Below, piece by piece: positions 26,523 to 34,711 of a stretch of 64,000 nucleotides of DNA. Every line of letters starts with the position of its first letter. The first letter of the stretch is position 1. The notes under the pieces are model-generated. The model had not been told where the DNA came from. It ran no database searches and worked only from the letters and a program-made list of their open reading frames with translations. The DNA is taken from positions 1-64,000 of the forward strand of contig PHDA01000009.1 of the NCBI GenBank assembly GCA_002842465.1, given 5' to 3'. Source of the DNA: Bacteroidetes bacterium HGW-Bacteroidetes-7 (GTDB taxonomy: Bacteria; Bacteroidota; Bacteroidia; Bacteroidales; UBA932). The position numbers and the translations under genes were made by a program.

Positions 26523-28313
26523 TTAGAATCTCTTCCTTGGAGTATATTTTGTGTGCAGCAGATGGTGTGATTTTTCTCCTAAAGGCTTGCCTAGGAAATC
26601 GGCGTAAATTTTAATGACTTCTGGGTTCTGGTGAGATTTACGTAACGGCATACCTTCGTCTTCGGCATAGATTGCGGCAGCCCTTTTTGCCCGGATCTCC
26701 GGACTGGTAGGTATCGGCTGACCCCCTCCGCCCAGGCATCCGCCCGGACACGCCATAAATTCTATGAAGTGATAATTCGTTTTACCCGCTTTGATTTCAT
26801 CCATTACAATTTTTGCATTGGCCAATCCGTGAGCAACAGCGCACTTTAACTCTACGCCATCAAGAAAAGCCCACTCTTTGAGAGGTTTTTCAATTTTTAT
26901 ACTTGCCTCTTTAATGCCTTCAACTCCTCTTACAGGAGTAATATTAAGATTTTCGAAAGGAACCTCTCTGCCGGTAACCAGTTCGTAGGCGGTCCTTAGT
27001 GCTGCCTCCATTACTCCTCCTGTAGCTCCAAAGATAACACCTGCACCGGTTGATTCTCCCATTATACGGTCGTAATGCATATCGTCCAGTTTAAGGAAGT
27101 CAATACCGGCTTGTTTTATCATTATGGCAAGTTCTCGTGTTGTCAGAACGTAATCAACATCGCGATATCCGCTGTCGTGCATTTCCGGCCGGTTTGCCTC
27201 AAACTTTTTGGCTGTACATGGCATGATTGATACAGATACAATGCTCTCAGGATCAAGGTTGCGGGATTTGGCATAATAGGTCTTAACCAAAGCTCCGAAC
27301 ATTTGCTGAGGTGACTTGCATGTTGAGAGATTATCAAGGTATTCAGGATACATATGTTCAATGAACTTAATCCATCCCGGTGAGCAAGAGGTTGCCATTG
27401 GCAGCTTAACAGTACTATCCTTATCTACAAGAACTTTTTTCAATCTTGTAAGAAGTTCTGTGCCCTCTTCAATAATTGTAAGGTCTGCAGTAAAGTCGGT
27501 ATCCATAACGGCATCAAAACCAAGTTTTTTGAGCGCTGAAACCATCTTGCCTGTAACCCTCATTCCGGGATCAAATCCAAGCTCTTCGCCCAGACCTACA
27601 CGAACGGCAGGTGCTGTCTGCACAACTACATATTTTGTTTTGTCTGAAATTGCACTCCAAACCTCTTCAATATAGTTTTTCTCAACCAAAGCTCCTGTTG
27701 GGCAGTGGTTTATACATTGACCGCAATTTGTACAAACAACTTCGCTCATGGTCTTTTCAAAGAAAGTAGTAACCTTAGCATGTTCTCCTTTGAATGCCAT
27801 TGTGAGAGCATTAACGCTTTGAAGTTCGGCACATGTCCTGACGCAACGCTGGCATCTTATACATTTGCTGTCATCCTTGATGATTGAGGGCGAAAATTTG
27901 TCTACAGTGTAGTTTTTAAATGGAACAAGATGGATAAAGTCCTGATTCATTATCTTGTACTCAGATGCTAAAGTCTGAAGCTCGCAGTTACCATTCTTGT
28001 AACAGCTAGTACAGTCGGCATTGTGCTCGGTTAGAAGGAGTTCAATAATGTGCTTTCTGGAGTTTCGCACCTTTAATGTGTTTGTCATTACCTCCATACC
28101 GCTCTCACAAGGGGTAGCACAAGCTGTCGCAAGCCTCTTTTGGCCTGCGAGTTCAACCACACAAACCCTGCAGTTACCTGCAATGCATAGGTCTTTGTGG
28201 TAACACAGGGTAGGGATTATTACCCCAGCCTGGGTTGCAGCATCCAGAATAGATGTTCCATGCTTCACATCAACCTTTTGGCCGTTGATTGTAATACTTA
28301 TTTTATTTCCCAT
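26523..28313 (-). CDS. hydA: [FeFe]-hydrogenase catalytic subunit HydA, operon 2
   Basis: 596 residues, paralogue of the convergent hydA. [2Fe-2S] Cys 37, 48, 51, 65; His-cluster H97, C101, C104, C110; [4Fe-4S] sites C151/154/157/161 and C194/197/200/204. H-cluster motifs: L1 ATSCSPGW (C310, S311), L2 IMPCTAKKFE, L3 MACPGGCLGGGG. L1 has the same Ser as the other copy. Against that copy it lacks an insert of about ten residues between L2 and VDYVLTTRELA. It is the last gene of a hydC-hydB-hydA operon, 19 bases after hydB. No maturation genes (hydE, hydF, hydG) are in the window. Confidence 0.93.
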   Translation of the reverse strand: MGNKISITINGQKVDVKHGTSILDAATQAGVIIPTLCYHKDLCIAGNCRVCVVELAGQKRLATACATPCESGMEVMTNTLKVRNSRKHIIELLLTEHNADCTSCYKNGNCELQTLASEYKIMNQDFIHLVPFKNYTVDKFSPSIIKDDSKCIRCQRCVRTCAELQSVNALTMAFKGEHAKVTTFFEKTMSEVVCTNCGQCINHCPTGALVEKNYIEEVWSAISDKTKYVVVQTAPAVRVGLGEELGFDPGMRVTGKMVSALKKLGFDAVMDTDFTADLTIIEEGTELLTRLKKVLVDKDSTVKLPMATSCSPGWIKFIEHMYPEYLDNLSTCKSPQQMFGALVKTYYAKSRNLDPESIVSVSIMPCTAKKFEANRPEMHDSGYRDVDYVLTTRELAIMIKQAGIDFLKLDDMHYDRIMGESTGAGVIFGATGGVMEAALRTAYELVTGREVPFENLNITPVRGVEGIKEASIKIEKPLKEWAFLDGVELKCAVAHGLANAKIVMDEIKAGKTNYHFIEFMACPGGCLGGGGQPIPTSPEIRAKRAAAIYAEDEGMPLRKSHQNPEVIKIYADFLGKPLGEKSHHLLHTKYTPRKRF

Positions 28314-28332
28314 AAATGTAATTTTTTCAGCA

Positions 28333-29517
28333 TTAATAAATCATCTCTTCTCTGAAGTTCTCAACAATTGAAGAGAATGAATTGGCAACGGATTGTCCCA
28401 GTCCACATTTGGAGGTTATCTGCATTGTCTCGGCAAGTTTTAAAAGCTTGTCTAGATATTGAGCATTTTTATCTCCTCTTTTAACTGCCTTAATACCCAT
28501 CAAAAGCTGTTGGCATCCTACCCGGCAAGGGGTACATTGACCACAAGACTCCTCGGCAAAAAAGTTAAGATAGTTGTCAAGTACGTTAAACATAGATCTG
28601 GAGCTGTTAAACAGCATCATGGACCCTCCTGTAGGGAGTGATATTCCAACGAGTTTGCCTTGAAAACCAATGTTTGTCTCTGCAAACTTCTTCCTTGGAA
28701 CAAGAAAACCTGATGCTCCACCAACCTGAACTGCTTTTGTGTCGTCATCTCCAAACTCTTCAACAAAGTCTGCCAGACTCATACCAAGCTCAAGTTCATA
28801 TATGCCCGGTTTTGGAGTATCTCCTGAAACTGAAAATAGTTTTGAACCTCTGGAGTACTGAACCCCAAGGTCATAAAACCTTTTTGATCCGTATCTGAAA
28901 ATTGTATAGGTATGTGCAAGAGTTTCTACATTGTTTATTACGGTTGGCTTACCCATGTATCCGAATGACGAAGGATATGGAGGTTTGTTTCTTGGTTCTC
29001 CTCTTTTTCCTTCCATTGATTCGAACAGAGCGGTCTCTTCACCACAGATATACGCACCGCTTCCCATAAAAATCTTAATGGAAAATTCAAAATTGATCTC
29101 TTTGCAAAAATATTCAAATTCACTAATTGCCTTGTTAAGTTCAGGCTGAAGGAAGTAATACTCACCTCTGAGATAGATGTATCCCTTTTTTGCTCCAATA
29201 ACATGCCCGCAAATTGCAATCGCTGTTAGAACTTTAAAGGGAACTCTTGAGAGTATCTCCCTGTCTTTGAAAGTTCCCGGTTCGCCTTCGTCAGCGTTGC
29301 AAATAACATACTTTACATCGCTTTTCTCTTCGGAGGCAACCTTCCATTTTAATCCGGTTGGGAAACCGGCTCCACCTCTTCCTTTTAATTCAGAGCTGAT
29401 GAGTTCGTTTATCAACTCCTGGGGAGGACGGTTAATGCTCTTCTTAAGTACATCTTCCCAATCGTTCTCATTTTTAAAAATGAAATCGACTCTTTTTAAT
29501 AAATAATTAGTTGACAT
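28333..29517 (-). CDS. hydB: NuoF/HydB-like flavin subunit, operon 2 (short form)
   Basis: 394 residues: only the NuoF core. FMN/NADH site GRGGAGFPTGLKW and CNADEGEPGTF, then GAYICGEETALFES, and the [4Fe-4S] motif SCGQCTPCRVG with CGLGQ near the end. It lacks both the N-terminal thioredoxin-like domain and the C-terminal ferredoxin domain of Thermotoga-type HydB, and also the NfnB-like part of its paralogue. Without the C-terminal clusters its electron path may differ from that of characterised bifurcating HydABC; that is inference. It overlaps hydC by 11 bases. Confidence 0.9.
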   Translation of the reverse strand: MSTNYLLKRVDFIFKNENDWEDVLKKSINRPPQELINELISSELKGRGGAGFPTGLKWKVASEEKSDVKYVICNADEGEPGTFKDREILSRVPFKVLTAIAICGHVIGAKKGYIYLRGEYYFLQPELNKAISEFEYFCKEINFEFSIKIFMGSGAYICGEETALFESMEGKRGEPRNKPPYPSSFGYMGKPTVINNVETLAHTYTIFRYGSKRFYDLGVQYSRGSKLFSVSGDTPKPGIYELELGMSLADFVEEFGDDDTKAVQVGGASGFLVPRKKFAETNIGFQGKLVGISLPTGGSMMLFNSSRSMFNVLDNYLNFFAEESCGQCTPCRVGCQQLLMGIKAVKRGDKNAQYLDKLLKLAETMQITSKCGLGQSVANSFSSIVENFREEMIY

Positions 29518-29995
29518 TTTCCCCTCCCTCTTTTTTATTCATATACATTGTAAGAATATCCCGAATTTTCTCGGGAGTGAGATCGGTGTAAACCTCGTTG
29601 TTGATTAACATAGCCGGTGCCTTATGGCACAATCCCAGACAGTTGGTTTGCAGAAGTGAGAATTTTCCATCTGAAGATGTTTCGCCTACTCTTATTTTTA
29701 GCATATCTTCAATGGTGAGCAGTATCTGTTTTTCTCCCTTCATGGCACATGTAATGGTTTTGCATACACGAATAATGTACGTGCCCATTTTTTTGTGTTC
29801 AAGGAATGAGTAGAATGTTGCCGTTCCGAAAACTTCGGTTGCCGGCATATCTAACTCTCTTGCAATTTCTATCATGGAGTATTCAGAAAGATACTTCTCT
29901 TGTTCTACTACGCCCTGCAGGATAGGCAATAAATTATGCCTCTCACGACCATGTTTATCGGCAAGGTCTTTGATGAGCTCAATAATTGGTTTCAT
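29507..29995 (-). CDS. hydC: NuoE/HydC-like [2Fe-2S] subunit, operon 2
   Basis: 162 residues, normal for NuoE. Cluster ligands C78 and C83 (CKTITC) and C119 and C123 (CLGLC). The helical N-terminus includes LDMPATEVFGTATFYSFLEH, matching the same element of its paralogue. First gene of operon 2. An open minus-strand frame without ATG precedes it and ends in an ATGA overlap with this start codon (see 29996-30182). Confidence 0.9.
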   Translation of the reverse strand: MKPIIELIKDLADKHGRERHNLLPILQGVVEQEKYLSEYSMIEIARELDMPATEVFGTATFYSFLEHKKMGTYIIRVCKTITCAMKGEKQILLTIEDMLKIRVGETSSDGKFSLLQTNCLGLCHKAPAMLINNEVYTDLTPEKIRDILTMYMNKKEGGENVN

Positions 29996-30182
29996 CCAAG
30001 TTTGTTTTGTAAGTAAAGTGGTTTGTCCAGAGTGCGCTTCGCTGCTTTTTTATGCAGGAAGTTTTTGTGCGATGCCTCTTTATTTAAGGCCTTTTCAACG
30101 CCATAGACATTGGGTACATTGACCGGTTTGTCTATCGGGGTAGAGTATTCTAGTTAGACAAAAATTGATAGGGTAAATATAA
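29996..30182 (-). other. Leader region of hydrogenase operon 2 with an unassigned open frame
   Basis: On the minus strand one frame is open from about 30155 to a TGA at 29992-29994 that overlaps the hydC ATG. The translation includes KNFLHKKAAKRTLDKPLYLQ and is Lys-rich. It contains no ATG, GTG or TTG that I can find, so I do not call a gene. A TATATTTA at about 30172-30179 resembles the -7 box with one mismatch and could be the operon promoter. Nothing else is seen. Confidence 0.4.
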
Positions 30183-30240
30183 GAAAAAAAAGAGAGAAAC
30201 TGCAAATTGAAGCCATTCGAGTTACAATTGCAATTTCTCT
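30183..30240 (-). terminator. Terminator of the secreted-protein operon
   Basis: On the minus strand AGAGAAATTGCAATTG pairs imperfectly with CAATTTGCAGTTTCTCT (arms near 30225-30240 and 30192-30208), followed by a run of eight T with more pyrimidines. It starts 26 bases after the stop of the gene at 30266. Confidence 0.75.
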
Positions 30241-30265
30241 TTGAAATATTGTGGTTATTATAACT

Positions 30266-31231
30266 TTACCACCAGCCGCGAATGTTGTAAATAACCCTTG
30301 GCTGGTTACTGCCGTAGGCAACTCCAATGTCTCTCATTGCCCTTATTCTAAGCTTACTGATATCTACATTGTCTTGCTGAACTTTCAAAAGAAAATTCCA
30401 CTCTCTCTGGTCCACCTCTTTTACTCTTTTGGCAATTCTCTCAGATAGAGCTATTGCACTTGGAAAGCATGAGGCCTGCGGGTCAATTCCTGCAAGAAAC
30501 CTTATTGCACGCTGACCTGCATTAAAGTCCTGTCCGGAATTCCATGCATTTGTTGCCTGAGCCAGCAGTACCTGACAATCGTGGTCAATTTTTTTGTCAA
30601 ATATGGGACCCAGAAGAATCATACACTTTTCATAGCACTCTTTGCATACACTTGGAACACGGAAAAGGGTGGCTAGTGCGGCATTGTATTCATGCATACT
30701 TTCCAATGCTCTTGCTTCAGAAATAATCAGGTCACAGTTTGCGTTGTAATATTCAATTATTTTTCTTTTTCCGTTTTCAATAAAGTATTGATACTGAGGA
30801 TCACGAGTTCTAATGTTTTTTATGGCGTCCAAATAGGCTTTGGTTTCATTGTCCCCTACACCCTTGACACTAACAGAGTGAGATGCATACAAAACTCCAT
30901 CAATCCCATCACCAATATACAGATTGACTTCCAGGTTGTATGCGTGCATTGGCGGAACGGTTGGAGTAATATTCTTTGTAGAAGCTACAATATTTGCTGT
31001 CATAATAAACCTTGGATTGAATGAGGCTCCACCCATACCATTCTGTGTCGCTATCTGACTAAGTTTGTTTTCAAGCGCATTTCGTGCCACTGAAGAAATT
31101 CCCTCAATCTGATCCGGAACATATGTATTTAGTACAATTCTGGCCTCATCATCGGCACTTCCGTATGTATTTTGAGAATATACATAGCTTCCGGCTAACA
31201 GGATACATATTATAAGTAATATCTTTTTCAT
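30266..31231 (-). CDS. Secreted protein of unknown function
   Basis: I do not recognise the family with certainty. 321 residues with a signal peptide (cut near LAGSYVYSQ, residue 20). The mature part has RIVLNTYVPDQ, then an ALENKLSQIATQNGMGG helix and RFIMTANIVA, a layout like the TolB/CsgG-like fold where a helix precedes a beta-sheet. A helical Cys-containing region in the middle (SVCKECYEKCMILLG; CQVLLAQATNAWNSGQDFN) looks like TPR-type repeats. Last gene of a run of secreted proteins; a strong terminator follows. Likely periplasmic or outer-membrane associated. Confidence 0.75.
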   Translation of the reverse strand: MKKILLIICILLAGSYVYSQNTYGSADDEARIVLNTYVPDQIEGISSVARNALENKLSQIATQNGMGGASFNPRFIMTANIVASTKNITPTVPPMHAYNLEVNLYIGDGIDGVLYASHSVSVKGVGDNETKAYLDAIKNIRTRDPQYQYFIENGKRKIIEYYNANCDLIISEARALESMHEYNAALATLFRVPSVCKECYEKCMILLGPIFDKKIDHDCQVLLAQATNAWNSGQDFNAGQRAIRFLAGIDPQASCFPSAIALSERIAKRVKEVDQREWNFLLKVQQDNVDISKLRIRAMRDIGVAYGSNQPRVIYNIRGWW

Positions 31232-31253
31232 ATCTTAAATTTTCAAGTTAAGG

Positions 31254-32198
31254 TTATTTTTCTCCGACTGTCAGAGTTGCCTGTCCAAGACCTCTCATAG
31301 TTATTCTGGAATCGATCATAAACCTATCCTTTAAATAACGCTGTAATCCCCTTACCCATGTACGGGCGTCAACAGCTCTGTTGTTGGTATCGTATAGTGG
31401 AATTCTCACCTGTTCAAAAATCATTCTGTTTTCTGATGCGTCAGCAGTGCTGAACCTTCCCTGAACAGTATTGTCTGATACCCAGTTCTCAATTTGAAAA
31501 CCAAGCTCGTCTCCTCCGTATTCGGTCATTAAATCGCCATCAAACGAATCCCATTTTCTTATTCTGAGGGTAATCTCTCTGCCATTTTCGAACATATCAT
31601 CAAAATGTTGCTGAAGCTGTCCATTGAAGTTGTCAAGATGAGAAAGCACAGCCGTTTCAAGCATTATTGGGAGCTCTGTTGCGATAAGCTGATTCCCTGT
31701 ACCTGAGGCTCCGGCAACCTGTTTGTCGGTATAAGCGTCAAGCCCTTGAAGAACAAAGGTTACTGACCTTCTTGGACCCATTGTGTTTATTGTCCATGTC
31801 ATCTGTATCCAGATGTCAGCCCTTGCAATGTTTTTAAGTTTGTCAATAGGGCTCTCGCTCAACTCAGCACCACTTCTGCTCGATGTCATCGCTGTTTCTG
31901 CAGCTTCGATTTCAAGAGATTTAAGTGATGATTCGAGGTTTTTCAGCGGGAACCCTCTTTGGGTCATAAGTTCATTTATCTTGCTTATCACCACCATAAG
32001 ATCGGCGCTCTCCTGCATTGCCCTTTTATAATCAGGTAGTTTGACCCGGGTTCCCTGGTTGTCGAATTCCATCATATAACCGTTAGTATTGCACCACAAA
32101 TCACTTGGAACCACCATAATTGTGGGTTTTTTTGCCTGAGATAATGCAGGCAAAACTGAGCAAATAACCAGTATAGTTGTAATTATCAGTTTCTTCAT
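31254..32198 (-). CDS. Secreted protein, DUF6175-like
   Basis: 314 residues with a signal peptide ending at VLPALSQ. The mature protein starts with PTIMVVPSDLWCNTNGYM, followed by a long helix (ADLMVVISKINELMTQRGF), IARADIWIQMTW and VTFVLQGLDAYTDKQ. I associate this pattern with the Bacteroidota family DUF6175, from memory. The strand-helix-strand order is like CsgG/LpoB/TolB-type periplasmic domains, but that is a guess. It sits 13 bases from the LPP20-like lipoprotein gene upstream and 22 from the next gene, so it is in one operon. Confidence 0.78.
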   Translation of the reverse strand: MKKLIITTILVICSVLPALSQAKKPTIMVVPSDLWCNTNGYMMEFDNQGTRVKLPDYKRAMQESADLMVVISKINELMTQRGFPLKNLESSLKSLEIEAAETAMTSSRSGAELSESPIDKLKNIARADIWIQMTWTINTMGPRRSVTFVLQGLDAYTDKQVAGASGTGNQLIATELPIMLETAVLSHLDNFNGQLQQHFDDMFENGREITLRIRKWDSFDGDLMTEYGGDELGFQIENWVSDNTVQGRFSTADASENRMIFEQVRIPLYDTNNRAVDARTWVRGLQRYLKDRFMIDSRITMRGLGQATLTVGEK

Positions 32199-32211
32199 AG
32201 TTAAATAGTTA

Positions 32212-32700
32212 TTAGTAATATCTGATTATGCCATCTTCGGCCATCTTTTGTTTAAGTTCGGCATGGTAAATCCTAACAATAATTCCTGCAGTTAATCCGC
32301 TTCTTGTAGACTTAAGATCTCCGTCTTGTATCTGCTTGTATCTTGGTTCTACAAAATTGAGATAAGCACCTTTATCTGTAAAGAATGAGTTGAAATATGA
32401 TGCATACTTTTGTCTTGCGTTAACTTCTGAGACGATAGGCCTCATCTCACAGCCGTTTACTCCCTCGGTTATGCCTTTAAACAGCACATCATTTACAGCA
32501 TTTTTCATTGCCTGATCTACAGCCTCTGCTCTTTTTTTTCCGCTTCCCCATGCCTTTACTATTTGAGTTCCATCATGGTCGTTTCCAAGGCATTCGGTCT
32601 TGTATGTGTAGTTGCCGGCAACAGTTACAGGAGCTGCGCATCCTGCTGCAAGTAAAATAGTACAGGCAATTATCAATAAGTTTATCAGTGTATTTTTCAT
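32212..32700 (-). CDS. Lipoprotein, LPP20/FlgT-N-like
   Basis: 162 residues from the ATG at 32700; the frame runs further upstream, but that would overlap the previous gene and lose the signal peptide. The lipobox is LAAGC, so it is a lipoprotein. The mature part has TQIVKAWGSGKKRAEAVDQA followed by MKNAVNDVLFKGI, which resembles the LPP20-like fold found in Helicobacter LPP20 and Vibrio FlgP/FlgT (small residue pattern, then a helix rich in Ala). It ends in a MAEDGII segment. The neighbour at 32717 is a clear paralogue, with the same VWSYSS...AVEQAKKNAV arrangement. Confidence 0.75.
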   Translation of the reverse strand: MKNTLINLLIIACTILLAAGCAAPVTVAGNYTYKTECLGNDHDGTQIVKAWGSGKKRAEAVDQAMKNAVNDVLFKGITEGVNGCEMRPIVSEVNARQKYASYFNSFFTDKGAYLNFVEPRYKQIQDGDLKSTRSGLTAGIIVRIYHAELKQKMAEDGIIRYY

Positions 32701-32716
32701 ATTTATTTTGTTTAAA

Positions 32717-33250
32717 TTAAAATCCGCGTCCAAGACTCTTAATAATTCCGGCCTCTTCGAGGTCTTTTCTGAGAGCATCTACATTAACAGACATTATAAC
32801 TCCAATCTTATACTCTTTACCCACTCTCAGACGGTCTTCTGCAGCAACTGCTCCGTCATTGGTGAGTGAAACAAACTTCAAGTACTTTCCACCCTCTGCG
32901 AAAAAGAGACGGAAAAAGTCTTGTTTCTCCTCTTCAATATTTGGGTTTGAAGCCAATGCTCTCTGCCCTGGAACCCTGCCGGTACCTGCAAATCCACGGA
33001 ATATTATTCCGTGCACAGCATTTTTTTTTGCCTGTTCTACGGCAAGGTTTGCATTTGAGGAGTATGACCAGACTTTAATCAGGTAAGTTCCCTGTACGCC
33101 GGTCTGTACACCCTCGATTTCATACTTCCAAATATCTACATTCTCCTTTCTGTTTCTCCTTGACTGCCCGAACATCTCCTCTGAGGCAATTAATAAAAAG
33201 AGGAGGGTGATTATTAATGTAAGGGTTGTGTTTTTAAGTATTTTTTTCAT
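32717..33250 (-). CDS. Secreted protein, paralogue of the LPP20-like lipoprotein
   Basis: 177 residues with an ordinary signal peptide (EEMFGQ, about residue 29), no lipobox Cys. GTYLIKVWSYSSNANLAVEQ and AKKNAVHGIIFRGF align with the lipoprotein downstream, and both end in a helix of the form LxxDLEEAGIIK / MAEDGIIR. Two linked copies suggest that they interact or form one ring, as FlgP and FlgT do in Vibrio, but that is analogy only. Spacing to neighbours is 16-26 bases. Confidence 0.75.
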   Translation of the reverse strand: MKKILKNTTLTLIITLLFLLIASEEMFGQSRRNRKENVDIWKYEIEGVQTGVQGTYLIKVWSYSSNANLAVEQAKKNAVHGIIFRGFAGTGRVPGQRALASNPNIEEEKQDFFRLFFAEGGKYLKFVSLTNDGAVAAEDRLRVGKEYKIGVIMSVNVDALRKDLEEAGIIKSLGRGF

Positions 33251-33276
33251 AGTAGCAGGTTTTTATTGATTGTAAA

Positions 33277-34617
33277 CTATTTGATCTGTTTTATGAGCAA
33301 CCCGGCATAGTAGTCCTTACCTCCCTTAAAGGTTGTGCGGTCCAATACAGGCTTCTTGCCATTTCCCTCTCCATTATCCGGGTCATCAGAGTCAAGATTG
33401 AATCTGTTATCCCAGATAAGGTTTTTGTCAACGACAATTTTTCCGCGACTTTTATATTCAATTATGCCTGTTTTCTGATCCATAACCTGTTCAAATACCT
33501 CAAACCTTTCACCCCCCTCAAGACCCTCCTTCATGCCGATTTTTGCAGTAATCGGATTACCTGTGTACAGGGGAGTTTTAGGCATGAAAATATCGTAGCT
33601 TTTTTGAAGCTTGGCATAAACAGCATCAATATTTCGTATGGTTGCCAGTTCTACAATCTGCTCCTCTGTCCTTTTGGTTTTTAGAGAGAATGTGACAAGA
33701 CTTCTCGATTTTTCGGCTCCGATAAATTTCATCTGAAACAGACTTGTTGTATCAAACGTCTCTTTTTTGACGACATCAATGTTAGCGGCATCAATATAAA
33801 GGTTGTTGTAAAACACATGCTGAATAGAGTCATTCCAATCAAGCTGGTATAGATAAGAGGTTGTCCATACAGAATAACCCTCTTTAGCCTTTTTGTAGGC
33901 AACTTCAGCTGCAGTAATGGCGGCTGCCTGCAGTAGTCCGTTTTTGATCTCTTTTGCTGCAAGTATGGCCCCCTCCTTAATTACGGCTGCCGGAATCTCA
34001 TTGCTCAGAAAATTCATTTTTGAGACAACTACAAATGTGTTGTATATGAGATCGAGGCCGGCTGTTTTGAGAAGACTTATGCCATCAGAAGAGGCCATTG
34101 CAGTTTTTGTATCCAGAAATGATGCATCAAAAAGACCTCGTTCGGCAATAAGATCAATGTCAAAACTGCCGTCGGCTTGTCTGTTGAACCATTTTGCAAC
34201 CATTTTATTGGCTACTTTACAGTTGTTGAAAAATTTGCGGATAACAAGGGTGTCATCATAACTTGCGGGATCGTCGTTGGCCTCTCCCGGTTTGGCAAAC
34301 ATCCCTTGCTTTAATGCGCCACCAAAGGTTTTTTTAACGCCTGAAGAGGCTCTCTCTTCGTCTGATATAGGGTATAATTTAGGATTAAATGACTTGATAC
34401 CTATTGTGTGATCATTATATTTATCCGGGAATGGAGCGTTATAATAGGCCTTAATTACAGTATCCTTTTTAGGAAAGTTGTCCAACTCCATTAGTATTGT
34501 GTGGAGAGAGCTCCGCCTGTATTTAAAAACGTCAGAACCATTAAGATCCTGGGAGTAAATCTGCGTCACAGACTGAGTGAACAACAAGATCAGAGTAAAA
34601 GAGAGAAGTTTTTTCAT
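33277..34617 (-). CDS. Secreted protein of unknown function, 446 residues
   Basis: Unrecognised. I start at the ATG at 34617, which gives a signal peptide MKKLLSFTLILLFTQ...YSQ; the frame extends 15 bases to a TTG. The middle holds an Ala-rich helical region (AAKEIKNGLLQAAAITAAEV) that could be amphipathic. The last third reads like a beta-rich domain with GLEGGERFEVFEQ and YKSRGKIVVD, similar to the C-terminal FlgT-type or SH3-like strands (a G-x-x-x-G-x-x-x-V pattern), which is weak evidence. First of five tightly spaced secreted genes, 94 bases downstream of the repeat lipoprotein. Confidence 0.75.
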   Translation of the reverse strand: MKKLLSFTLILLFTQSVTQIYSQDLNGSDVFKYRRSSLHTILMELDNFPKKDTVIKAYYNAPFPDKYNDHTIGIKSFNPKLYPISDEERASSGVKKTFGGALKQGMFAKPGEANDDPASYDDTLVIRKFFNNCKVANKMVAKWFNRQADGSFDIDLIAERGLFDASFLDTKTAMASSDGISLLKTAGLDLIYNTFVVVSKMNFLSNEIPAAVIKEGAILAAKEIKNGLLQAAAITAAEVAYKKAKEGYSVWTTSYLYQLDWNDSIQHVFYNNLYIDAANIDVVKKETFDTTSLFQMKFIGAEKSRSLVTFSLKTKRTEEQIVELATIRNIDAVYAKLQKSYDIFMPKTPLYTGNPITAKIGMKEGLEGGERFEVFEQVMDQKTGIIEYKSRGKIVVDKNLIWDNRFNLDSDDPDNGEGNGKKPVLDRTTFKGGKDYYAGLLIKQIK

Positions 34618-34711
34618 AATTTGTTTTATCAATTAGTAAGTTTTCATTCTATCATTTAATGTATTATTTATAGAATTCCTGTTATTCTTTCATTTTTATT
34701 TCTGCTACAGA

